21,077 nucleotides of DNA from Gammaproteobacteria bacterium (GTDB taxonomy: Bacteria > Pseudomonadota > Gammaproteobacteria > Natronospirales > REEB76): NCBI GenBank assembly GCA_027317045.1, contig DAHVFI010000217.1, forward strand, positions 1 to 21,077, in the 5' to 3' direction. The translations under genes and the position numbers were made by a program. Each line of letters opens with the position of its first letter. The first letter of the stretch is position 1. This document shows, piece after piece, positions 8,876-15,887 of this stretch. Under the pieces are notes generated by a model that worked only from the letters and a program-made list of their open reading frames with translations, did no database searches and was not told where the DNA came from.

Positions 8876-10117
8876 CTAGAAATGATAGATCGCGCTCACG
8901 GAAAGCTGGTTGCCCCCCGTGGAGGTGATGGTCGCACCGGTTGTGGTGCTGTCCAGGATGGCGTGCATCCACTCGAGACCAAACCCATAGGGTCCATTGC
9001 CGTAGATCAGGTCGAGTGCGTACTGCTGGCTCTTGAGTCGGCCTGCGGAACCATTGCCGATCCAGGTGATTACATCGCTTTGGTTCGGGTGGACGGTGGC
9101 ATAGGAAGCATAGAACGCCCAGTTGGGGGTGAACTTGTAGCCGCCCTGCACATAGCCGCCGGATTCTTTGATGTCACCGAATTGTGCCATCGCTCCGAAC
9201 ACCTGGCCGAGAGCCTTGCCGTTATAGACGGCAGCACGCAACACAAACGGACCGGGGTGCCAAGTGGTACCCAACTCCACGGCTGAAGAGGTGATTGAGT
9301 TGGTGATCGGGGTGGGCGTGGTACCACCCACACCGCTCAGATTCTCGGTGCTGTAGTGACCCACCAGGTAACCGAGCCAGTCGCCTTGCTCTGCGTCCAA
9401 GCGCGCTTCGATCTGCGGCTGGAAGTTTACATTGCCGGCGGTGTCGTAATTAATGGGCGAACCAGGCCCATCCCAGTTACCGGAGAACGCACCCAGATCC
9501 AACTGCCAAGCCATCGAACCCTCTGTGGGTTGGTTGAGTTTTTGGGACCACACGATGCCGGGATAGCGCCAGCCAATCATGCCGGTGGCGTAGCCCAGCG
9601 GAAAGGCGATGTGCGTGAGGGACTCCGGCACACTTTGAAGTGGAAACAGCAAATCCCACTGTTGTCCAATGGTGACCGAACTGCTGCCATCGGCACTGGT
9701 CAGTTTCATGAAGGCCTGGCGCAGCCGCGGTGTTGCCTGTTGTCCGCTGTAGGCGCCGGTGCCGTTATAACCACCGAAGAAATCACCCTCCAGATGGCCG
9801 GCAACGCTCCAGCCATTCGAGAGCGCCGGGCCTTTGATATCCAGCCAGGCACGCGTGTTCTGCACCCCGACCCCGGAGAGATTGTGATTGCTGCCGGTGT
9901 TGGGCACCGGAAACTCGGCGTTCTGGCCGTTGCCGAAGATAAAGTCCTGGCTCTGCCAAAAGAAACTGCTATCGATAAATCCATGCAGGGTCATGGTAAC
10001 GCTGGAATCGGTACTGACAGTGGAACTCGTACCCGCGTAGGCCAGCAGCGGCACGGAACACATCAGCGACAGCACCATCCAGACACTTAATCTCGTCCAA
10101 AGGTTGTTTATGTTCAT
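8876..10117 (-). CDS. Outer-membrane porin (beta-barrel)
   Basis: The 413-residue protein has a signal peptide of about 28 residues ending AYA. The mature part is rich in Gly, Asn, Ser, Thr and aromatic residues in alternating beta-strand patterns, starting with VTMTLHGFIDSSFFW. It ends in AIYHF; the terminal Phe is the usual outer-membrane assembly signal. A GAGGG lies about 10 bases before the ATG. It is the first gene of the minus-strand transport cluster, so it probably lets the same solute into the periplasm. I cannot place it in a named porin subfamily with confidence. Confidence 0.85.
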   Translation of the reverse strand: MNINNLWTRLSVWMVLSLMCSVPLLAYAGTSSTVSTDSSVTMTLHGFIDSSFFWQSQDFIFGNGQNAEFPVPNTGSNHNLSGVGVQNTRAWLDIKGPALSNGWSVAGHLEGDFFGGYNGTGAYSGQQATPRLRQAFMKLTSADGSSSVTIGQQWDLLFPLQSVPESLTHIAFPLGYATGMIGWRYPGIVWSQKLNQPTEGSMAWQLDLGAFSGNWDGPGSPINYDTAGNVNFQPQIEARLDAEQGDWLGYLVGHYSTENLSGVGGTTPTPITNSITSSAVELGTTWHPGPFVLRAAVYNGKALGQVFGAMAQFGDIKESGGYVQGGYKFTPNWAFYASYATVHPNQSDVITWIGNGSAGRLKSQQYALDLIYGNGPYGFGLEWMHAILDSTTTGATITSTGGNQLSVSAIYHF

Positions 10118-10163
10118 GATGTTTACGCCCTCTTGCCAAGGTCAGGTTTAGTTTAATCTAGGC

Positions 10164-10181
10164 ATGACAGTATGATGACAG
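10164..10181 (-). promoter_or_regulatory. Paired ATGACAG direct repeats upstream of the porin gene
   Basis: ATGACAG occurs at 10164-10170 and again at 10175-10181, so the copies are 11 bp apart, about one helical turn. They lie 47-64 bp upstream of the porin start codon, where an operator or activator site would be expected. The reading as a regulator site is inference from spacing and position. Confidence 0.3.
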
Positions 10182-10520
10182 CCCCAATTCCGAACATCTT
10201 TCTATCCCCGTCGTTTGGCAATGTCAAGACAATGTCGATGTCAGCGGCATGTATGGTATTGCATGATTTACGTGCACACGGGGAAACTCGGTGCCGCTTG
10301 GACGACCTGGCGACCTGTTCATAAGAAGATTTGTAGATTTACGCCGCAACTGATTATTGTTATTGGTAAAATCAATAGCTGCTTGATTGCCAATCCATGG
10401 GCATCGAAACCGTTAATCATTCGCAACAAATCACAGATGCCAGAAATGACGAGGCTTTACGAAGAGCTTCGGCGACTGACGTGCGCTATCACCAAACAAT
10501 TCCGCAACCCGCCCCCCCCC

Positions 10521-10549
10521 TTGCAGCCGGCGTGTGGGGGGAATATAAG
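10521..10549 (+). promoter_or_regulatory. Predicted sigma-70 promoter of satP-acs
   Basis: A -35-like TTGCAG (10521-10526) and a -10-like TATAAG (10544-10549, five of six consensus bases) are separated by exactly 17 bp. Transcription would start near 10556, leaving a leader of about 27 nt that contains the satP ribosome-binding site. The -35 match is weak. A run of nine C (10512-10520) abuts the -35 and a run of six G (10536-10541) lies in the spacer. Confidence 0.45.
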
Positions 10550-10582
10550 TTACGCGTTTATAAATATTTGGGAGGAGTTACC

Positions 10583-11170
10583 ATGGCAGAAGAATCTAAA
10601 TCCGTATTTGCCAATCCCGCCCCACTCGGCTTGGTTGGCTTCGGACTCACCACAGTAATACTGAGTCTAATCAATGCCGGAGTACTGCCGAAGGGCGGGG
10701 AGCAAGTGGTAATCCCCTTGGCGCTCGCTTACGGCGGGCTTATCCAGATACTGGCGGGACTGCTGGAATTCCGCACCGGTAACACCTTTGGTCAAGTGGC
10801 GTTCCTGAGTTACGGAGCGTTCTGGTTCTGGTTCGCACTGCTAATCCTGCTCGGCGGCCACGGCGTGCTGGATCTGTCACAGGCGGGCAGCACCATCGCC
10901 GTCACCCTGCTCGGCTGGGGTGTGTTCACGCTGTATATGTGGGTTTCAACTTTCCGGCTGAACAAGGCATTATGGTGGGTGTTCCTGACTTTGTGGGTCA
11001 CTTTCTTCCTGCTCGGCTTCGGCGCCCTGTTCGGAGTGCATATCTTGTCACTTGCCGGTGGCTGGCTTGGCTTGGTCTGCGGGCTGCTCGCCATGTACAC
11101 GAGTTTCGCGCTGGTGACCAACTCCACCTTCGGCAAGACAGTGCTGCCAATAGGCCCATACGGCGGTTAA
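10583..11170 (+). CDS. satP: Acetate uptake transporter, GPR1/FUN34/YaaH family
   Basis: This family imports acetate, and often succinate, across the inner membrane. The ATG at 10583 follows GGAGGAG (10571-10577), giving 195 residues; an upstream in-frame start at 10397 is rejected because the extension is not hydrophobic and lacks a ribosome-binding site. The family motif NPAPLGL is at residues 11-17, followed by about six membrane helices. Length matches E. coli SatP (about 188). It lies 124 bp ahead of an acetyl-CoA synthetase gene on the same strand, a standard pairing for acetate scavenging. A long hairpin separates the two genes. Confidence 0.92.
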   Translation: MAEESKSVFANPAPLGLVGFGLTTVILSLINAGVLPKGGEQVVIPLALAYGGLIQILAGLLEFRTGNTFGQVAFLSYGAFWFWFALLILLGGHGVLDLSQAGSTIAVTLLGWGVFTLYMWVSTFRLNKALWWVFLTLWVTFFLLGFGALFGVHILSLAGGWLGLVCGLLAMYTSFALVTNSTFGKTVLPIGPYGG

Positions 11171-11183
11171 TGGAAATCAGTTG

Positions 11184-11222
11184 TTGAACGGGCGGCCGCG
11201 CGGAGAGCGGCCGCCCGTTCAA
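11184..11222 (+). terminator. Perfect 16-bp stem-loop between satP and acs
   Basis: TTGAACGGGCGGCCGC (11184-11199) pairs perfectly with 11207-11222 around the 7-nt loop 11200-11206. The stem begins 14 bp after the satP stop. It is very stable and GC-rich but is followed by TCGCTATC, not a T-run, so a classic intrinsic terminator is not proven. It may instead protect the satP 3' end, cause partial termination, or be an RNase processing site that uncouples satP and acs levels. Confidence 0.6.
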
Positions 11223-11233
11223 TCGCTATCCAA

Positions 11234-11252
11234 TTTGCATGGATTATGCAAA
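11234..11252 (+). promoter_or_regulatory. TTTGCAT/ATGCAAA inverted repeat upstream of acs
   Basis: TTTGCAT (11234-11240) and ATGCAAA (11246-11252) form a perfect 7-bp inverted repeat with a 5-bp spacer. It lies 43-61 bp before the acs start and just after the intergenic stem. The size and symmetry fit an operator for a dimeric regulator, possibly one controlling acs separately from satP. I could not identify a convincing promoter here. Confidence 0.3.
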
Positions 11253-11294
11253 ACATATTAGCGGCACGTGAGGTATCCGCGAGGAGACAGTTCC

Positions 11295-13403
11295 ATGGCA
11301 AACAAAACTAAAGCGAACGAAAATACCGAGGTCAGCGAAGCACAGATAGCGGTGCATTGGAAGGAAGAAGGGTATTTCCAACCACCGAAGAAATTCATCG
11401 AACAGGCGAACATAAGGGATCCGGAGATTCGCGCGCGTTTCAGTTTGAAGAGGTTCCCTGACTGCTTCAGGGAATACGCGGATATGTTGACCTGGTTCGA
11501 GCCGTATAAAACGGTCCTCGACACGGGCAATCCGCCCTTCTGGAAATGGTTCGTGGGCGGCAAACTCAATGCCAGCTACAACTGCGTGGACCGCCACCTT
11601 GCACAGTACCGCAACAAAGCAGCGCTCATATTTGTCGCCGAACCGGAAGAAGATCCGCCGACTGCACTGACCTACCAGGAACTCCATATCAGGGTTAATG
11701 AGATGGCGGCGCTGTTGCGCGACTTCTGCGGACTCAAGGCAGGCGATCGTATCACCCTGCACCTGCCAATGACACTGGAGCTGCCCATCACGATGCTCGC
11801 CTGTGCGCGATTGGGCGTGATTCACTCGCAGGTGTTCGGCGGATTTTCCGGTCAAGCGTGCGGCACACGCATCCAGGACTCTGGCAGTCATATCCTCATC
11901 ACCATGGACGCCTACTGGCGCGCCGGCAAACTTATCGATCACAAAGTAAATGCCGACGTTGCGGTGCAAACCGCGAAAGAAATGGGGCAGCAGGTGGACA
12001 AGGTACTGATCTGGCAGCGCTACCCCGGAAAATACAGTTCGCCAACGCCGATGGTTAAGGGGCGCGATTTCTTTGTCAATGAAGTCCTGAAAAATTATCA
12101 AGGCAAACGCGTTGATCCCGTGCCGATGGACGCGGAAGCGCCTTTATTCCTGATGTACACCAGCGGCAGCACCGGCAAGCCCAAGGGCTGCCAGCACCGC
12201 ACCGGCGGCTATCTCGCCTATGTCACCGGCACTTCCAAGTATATTCAGGATATCCATCCAACCGACACTTACTGGTGTATGGCGGATATCGGCTGGATCA
12301 CCGGGCATTCGTACATCGTCTACGGTCCGCTGGCGCTCGCGGCGACCAGCGTCATTTACGAAGGTGTCCCCACGCATCCCGACGCGGGACGACCGTGGCG
12401 GATTGCCGAGCGTTTAGGCGTCAATATTTTCCACACCTCACCGACCGCGATTCGCGCACTGCGCAAGCAAGGTCCTGAGGAGCCGAGAAAGTATAACTAC
12501 CACTTCAAGCACATGACCACCGTCGGCGAACCCATCGAGCCGGAAGCGTGGCGTTGGTACTACAACGAAGTCGGCAAAAAAGAAGCCGTCATCGTGGATA
12601 CCTGGTGGCAGACCGAGAACGGCGGATTCCTGTGCAGCACGCTACCCGCCATCGACGCCATGAAGCCCGGCAGTGCCGGACCCGGCGTGCCCGGCATCTA
12701 TCCGATCATCTACGACGAGAACGGTGAAGAAATTTCTGCGGGTTCCGGCCGCGCAGGCAATATCTGCATCCGCAATCCGTGGCCCGGAATCATGCAGACT
12801 ATCTGGGGCGATTCCGATCGGTTCGTGAAAACCTATTACACACGCTACTGCAAGAATCCCAAAAGCAAGGACTGGAAAGATTGGCCGTATCTGGCAGGTG
12901 ATGGCGCAATGCAGGCGGCGGATGGCTACTTCCGCATCTTGGGCCGCATTGATGATGTCATCAACGTCTCGGGTCATCGCCTTGGCACCAAGGAAATCGA
13001 ATCCGCATGTTTGACGGTGCCCGAGGTCGCAGAAGCCGCGGTGGTGCCGGTCGCGGACGAAATCAAGGGGCGCGTGCCCGAGGTCTACATCGCGCTCAAG
13101 CCAGGCTACGAAGGCACGCCCGATGTCATCAACCGTATCATCAAGGCCAACGAGGAGATCATCGGCAAGTTCGCACGACCGAAGCATGTCTATATCGTGT
13201 CCGATATGCCCAAGACGCGCTCAGGCAAGATCATGCGCCGCGTGCTCGCCTCCATCTCCAACCGGCGCGATGTGGGTGATGTAACGACCCTGGCGAACCC
13301 CGCCGTCGTCGAAGAAATCCGCACACTGGTACAGGGCAAGGAGGCAGTCGTTACAACCGAAGCGATGCCCGATGACATCGCCAAGTTCGGCCAGAGCGAC
13401 TAA
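11295..13403 (+). CDS. acs: Acetyl-CoA synthetase (AMP-forming acetate-CoA ligase)
   Basis: Acs activates acetate with ATP and CoA to acetyl-CoA in the cytoplasm. The ATG at 11295 follows GAGGAG (11281-11286), giving 702 residues; an upstream in-frame ATG at 11268 lacks a ribosome-binding site. The AMP-binding loop YTSGSTGKPKG starts at residue 288. The WWQTE motif has Trp438 at the position that limits the family's acyl pocket to acetate. The hinge stretch GRIDDVINVSGHR and catalytic Lys645 in KTRSGKIMRR, the usual acetylation target, are present. It is longer than the typical 650 residues: there is an extra basic segment around YCKNPKSKDWKDW before the AGDG motif, plus a longer C-terminal tail. 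WWQTEN replaces the common WWQTET. Propionate use cannot be excluded. Confidence 0.93.
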   Translation: MANKTKANENTEVSEAQIAVHWKEEGYFQPPKKFIEQANIRDPEIRARFSLKRFPDCFREYADMLTWFEPYKTVLDTGNPPFWKWFVGGKLNASYNCVDRHLAQYRNKAALIFVAEPEEDPPTALTYQELHIRVNEMAALLRDFCGLKAGDRITLHLPMTLELPITMLACARLGVIHSQVFGGFSGQACGTRIQDSGSHILITMDAYWRAGKLIDHKVNADVAVQTAKEMGQQVDKVLIWQRYPGKYSSPTPMVKGRDFFVNEVLKNYQGKRVDPVPMDAEAPLFLMYTSGSTGKPKGCQHRTGGYLAYVTGTSKYIQDIHPTDTYWCMADIGWITGHSYIVYGPLALAATSVIYEGVPTHPDAGRPWRIAERLGVNIFHTSPTAIRALRKQGPEEPRKYNYHFKHMTTVGEPIEPEAWRWYYNEVGKKEAVIVDTWWQTENGGFLCSTLPAIDAMKPGSAGPGVPGIYPIIYDENGEEISAGSGRAGNICIRNPWPGIMQTIWGDSDRFVKTYYTRYCKNPKSKDWKDWPYLAGDGAMQAADGYFRILGRIDDVINVSGHRLGTKEIESACLTVPEVAEAAVVPVADEIKGRVPEVYIALKPGYEGTPDVINRIIKANEEIIGKFARPKHVYIVSDMPKTRSGKIMRRVLASISNRRDVGDVTTLANPAVVEEIRTLVQGKEAVVTTEAMPDDIAKFGQSD

Positions 13404-13746
13404 ATAGCGTCCATGCACAGAACTCTAAGACCCACGTAGCCCTTGAGAACTGGCAGGACTCAGCGACCCATCGTGGCGAAAGTCGCCGGGATAACGCCGG
13501 TGGATTTAGATACGGCCGTTGCCGTATGCCGGGCGCCCGCTGATCTTTGGCGCCTGCCGCCCGCGAATCAGCTGGAGTACATGCTTGGTTATAAATCAAG
13601 CAACACGATGCCAACGCCCGAACGATGGTCACAATCCGGTAATTTTCACTTGATATAGTCACCATGCATGTGACCACGGGCGGACAGCGGCTCATCGGGA
13701 AACCAAGCGACTCGCAATACGGGCACCGCCCGGTGAATTGACAGCC

Positions 13747-13811
13747 TGCGGATATCCGGTGCTGATTCGTCACCATAAGGCTGTAATGCCTTAATCCGCA
13801 AGTAGCACCGG
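13747..13811 (+). ncRNA. Candidate structured RNA with crossing stems upstream of moeB
   Basis: Three complementary pairs occur in the order A-B-C-C'-A'-B'. A is TGCGGAT (13747-13753) with ATCCGCA (13794-13800). B is CCGGTGCT (13756-13763) with AGCACCGG (13804-13811). C is TAAGGC (13776-13781) with GCCTTA (13788-13793). A and B cross, so they either form a pseudoknot or exclude one another, as in switching RNAs. All pairs are perfect Watson-Crick matches. Whether this is transcribed, and with which gene, is unknown. Confidence 0.3.
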
Positions 13812-13910
13812 CATGCCTTGAACTCAGCGCACCGGGAACACCCTGGTTAACGAAGCGGTTGCTGGTGCTGGCCGGTGGAGTAGGATTTCAGTTAATGAAC
13901 CCGAATGTCA

Positions 13911-13920
13911 TGTATATATT
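13911..13920 (+). promoter_or_regulatory. Possible extended -10 promoter of moeB
   Basis: TGTATATATT resembles an extended -10 element, 13 bp before the moeB ATG. No clear -35 is present. If used, the transcript would begin near 13926, leaving only about 7 nt of leader and no room for a ribosome-binding site, so moeB mRNA would be nearly leaderless. The true promoter could instead lie further upstream. Confidence 0.3.
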
Positions 13921-13932
13921 AGGCGCGGGTCA

Positions 13933-14793
13933 ATGAAACGCCACAGCCAGCATAATCAGACAGGCGACCAAGCATCCGGGGAACGGGATAACAAGCCACC
14001 GCCATCATCATCCACTCCATCCCATACAACGGATCTGTATCCCCGCTACTCCCGGCAGCTGACGCTGCCGGATTTCGGGGAAGCGGCCCAATTGCAGCTT
14101 GCACGCTCCAGCGCTCTCATGGTCGGTCTTGGTGGACTGGGTTCGGCGGCCGCGTTGTATCTTGCGGCCGCCGGCATCGGCCGGTTGGTGTTGGCTGACT
14201 TCGACAGCGTGGATGTAACCAACCTGCAACGTCAGATCCTGTACCGCATGACGGATGTGGGCCGGCGCAAGACACAGGCGGCAAGTACCGCCCTGCTGGC
14301 ACTCAATCCTGCACTTGAGGTCGAGGAACTCGATGGGCGCCTGGTAGGTTCCACCTTGGAAAGCAGCGTCGGCCAGTGCGACATTGTGCTTGATGGCAGT
14401 GACAACTTCGCAACGCGTGCCGCCGTCAACCAAGCCTGCCTTGCCCGGCGCCGTCCGCTGGTGTCCGGCGCGGCCCTGCGCTGGGAGGGACGGCTGGCAG
14501 TTTTTGACCTGCGCAGAGACGATAGCCCCTGCCTGGCCTGTCTGCACCCGGACACCCATGAATCACTGGAGAATTGCGAACGAGGCGGGGTCATCGGCCC
14601 CCTGGTGGGTGTCATTGGAAGCCTGCAGGCTCTGGAAGCGTTGAAACTTCTTACCGGCACCGCCGGCACGTATCGGGGCGGGCGGCTGCTGCGTTATGCG
14701 GCGCGCAGTGGCCATTTCACTGAATTCACCATTGAACGCCGGGCGGATTGCCCGGTGTGCCGCAACCGTCCTGAAACCACAGGATCGCTGTAG
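13933..14793 (+). CDS. moeB: Molybdopterin-synthase adenylyltransferase (MoeB/ThiF/HesA family)
   Basis: MoeB adenylates the C-terminal Gly of MoaD so it can be loaded with sulfur for molybdopterin synthesis. The 286-residue protein has the nucleotide-binding GLGGLGS (65-71), acidic Asp89/Asp91, the RQILY arginine loop (about 100-104) and Asp154 in LDGSDNF. Two zinc-binding pairs are Cys200/Cys203 and Cys273/Cys276. ThiF-type proteins are similar, but the full length, both CxxC pairs and the modABC neighbours favour MoeB. The first 34 residues are a polar, Pro/Ser-rich extension absent from E. coli MoeB, with no better start codon downstream. No Shine-Dalgarno is visible. The gene converges on modC with 12 bp between stops. 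Confidence 0.88.
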   Translation: MKRHSQHNQTGDQASGERDNKPPPSSSTPSHTTDLYPRYSRQLTLPDFGEAAQLQLARSSALMVGLGGLGSAAALYLAAAGIGRLVLADFDSVDVTNLQRQILYRMTDVGRRKTQAASTALLALNPALEVEELDGRLVGSTLESSVGQCDIVLDGSDNFATRAAVNQACLARRRPLVSGAALRWEGRLAVFDLRRDDSPCLACLHPDTHESLENCERGGVIGPLVGVIGSLQALEALKLLTGTAGTYRGGRLLRYAARSGHFTEFTIERRADCPVCRNRPETTGSL

Positions 14794-14805
14794 CCTGCTC
14801 ACACC

Positions 14806-15882
14806 TCAATGGTTGAGCAATGCCACCCCCTTGATCTGTGCATACACCCGAGATCCAGGTTGCAGTTCGAGTTCGCGCGCCGAACGGCGACTCACCCGCG
14901 CGAGCAACGGGGTGGCACCGATGCGCAGGGACACGACCACAGCAGCATCCGGAAGCTCCGCCAGCTCCACGACAAATGCGGGCAGCACATTCAGGATGCT
15001 GGTGCCATGGGGAGCTTCACGCGCCAGGCTGACGTCACGGGCATTAACCAGCACACGTCGCGGCCTGCCGGTTTCCCGCGGGCGGCTCTCGCTCACCCAG
15101 AGTTCGCCATCTGCAAAACTAAGGCAGCTCACCCCATCCTGCGGATCGTGCCGGACAAATTCTGTGGTGATCGCTACCGCCGCATCCGGCCGACGGGCGA
15201 GCGGCAGCGAAACATCCGTAGCCAGCGCATGCATAGCACCCAGGGCGCGAACCTGCCCCGCCTCGAGCAGCAGCAGATGATCGGCGAAACTCACTGTTTC
15301 CCGCGCCGCATGGGTCACATAGAGCATGGGCAGCCCCAGGTCCGCCTGCAGGTCATCCAGCTCCTGCAGCAACACGGCACGCGCTTCTTCGTCAACTCCG
15401 GAAAACGGCTCATCCAACAACAACAGCCGCGGCGCCGCTAACAGCGCACGCACCAAGGCCACCCGCTGGCATTCACCGCCGGACAACGTGTGCACGTTGC
15501 GGATCAAAAGTGGACCGAGACCGAAACGCTCGATGATGCTGCCAAAGTCGAACGCGCGTACGCTGCGGCCACGGCGCCGCCAGCCGTATCTAAGAACCTG
15601 CTCCACCCTGCAGCCGGGCAGGAAAACAGGGTGTTGGAATACCAGGCCTACGCAACGCCGGTGGGGCGGCACGAACAAGCGCCGTGCATCGTCCTGCCAG
15701 AGCTCATCGCCGTAGGCGATGCGCGCCTGGGCACCACGCTCGAGTCCGGCAATAAGTCTGAGCAGTGTGGATTTGCCGGCGCCGGAAGGCCCAAAAATCA
15801 CACTACGGCCCCGAGCCGGAAGCTCACCCTGCACATCCAGTGCAAATGCTCCGTGCCGTAGTCTTGCCTGAAATTCGAGCAT
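14806..15882 (-). CDS. modC: Molybdate ABC transporter ATPase
   Basis: ModC energises molybdate import. The 358-residue protein has Walker A GPSGAGKST (31-39), a Q-loop VFQHP, the signature LSGGECQRVALVRA (from 133), Walker B LLLLDEP with Glu158, and switch His191. Its C-terminal third contains a TOBE/Mop-like domain (SILNVLPAFV to SRVYAQIKGVALL), which binds oxyanions and marks the molybdate class. The start ATG lies 5 bp after the modB stop, so it is the last gene of the minus-strand modABC set. I see no ModE site in the cluster. Confidence 0.93.
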   Translation of the reverse strand: MLEFQARLRHGAFALDVQGELPARGRSVIFGPSGAGKSTLLRLIAGLERGAQARIAYGDELWQDDARRLFVPPHRRCVGLVFQHPVFLPGCRVEQVLRYGWRRRGRSVRAFDFGSIIERFGLGPLLIRNVHTLSGGECQRVALVRALLAAPRLLLLDEPFSGVDEEARAVLLQELDDLQADLGLPMLYVTHAARETVSFADHLLLLEAGQVRALGAMHALATDVSLPLARRPDAAVAITTEFVRHDPQDGVSCLSFADGELWVSESRPRETGRPRRVLVNARDVSLAREAPHGTSILNVLPAFVVELAELPDAAVVVSLRIGATPLLARVSRRSARELELQPGSRVYAQIKGVALLNH

Positions 15883-15887
15883 GCCGG

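Larger units (their letters stand above)
10118..10582. other. 465-bp divergent regulatory region between porin and satP
   Basis: I see no credible gene here; the longest plus-strand frame is an unrelated shadow that runs into satP. The AT-rich middle holds small inverted repeats: ATCAA at 10371-10375 with TTGAT at 10383-10387, and the 11-bp palindrome GATTGcCAATC at 10385-10395. A directly repeated ATGACAG lies near the porin side. On the satP side are a run of nine C and a plausible sigma-70 promoter. The porin promoter should read leftward from around 10130-10190, but I cannot fix its -35 and -10. Confidence 0.6.
13404..13932. other. 529-bp gene-free region rich in inverted repeats between acs and moeB
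   Basis: I find no credible protein gene. The region is full of short inverted repeats: ATACGGC/GCCGTAT around a 4-nt loop (13510-13527), TGGTCACA/TGTGACCA (13626-13633 with 13669-13676), and a crossing set at 13747-13811. An 8-bp sequence GTCACCAT occurs twice (13658 and 13769). The acs terminator, if any, lies in here without a T-run. The region may hold a structured RNA or a degenerate repeat; it does not match the Moco riboswitch as I remember it. Confidence 0.5.

Noticed and set aside
10512..10520. C9 tract as a phase-variation switch for satP
   Set aside because: It lies outside the reading frame and upstream of the predicted -35. I kept it only as a promoter oddity because nothing shows variation.
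10215..10658. 147-codon plus-strand ORF upstream of and overlapping satP
   Set aside because: It has no family resemblance and runs into satP in another frame; the last part is a shadow of satP.
13443..13658. 71-codon plus-strand ORF in the acs-moeB gap
   Set aside because: It has a TTG start, no ribosome-binding site and no recognisable domain, and overlaps inverted repeats better explained as non-coding.
13351..13776. 141-codon minus-strand ORF over the acs 3' end and the gap
   Set aside because: Composition is not protein-like, it is antisense to acs at one end, and there is no ribosome-binding site.
13404..13932. Moco riboswitch in front of moeB
   Set aside because: The position would fit, but I cannot match the conserved core I remember from the E. 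coli moaA leader; the stems seen have a different order. An Rfam search would settle it.
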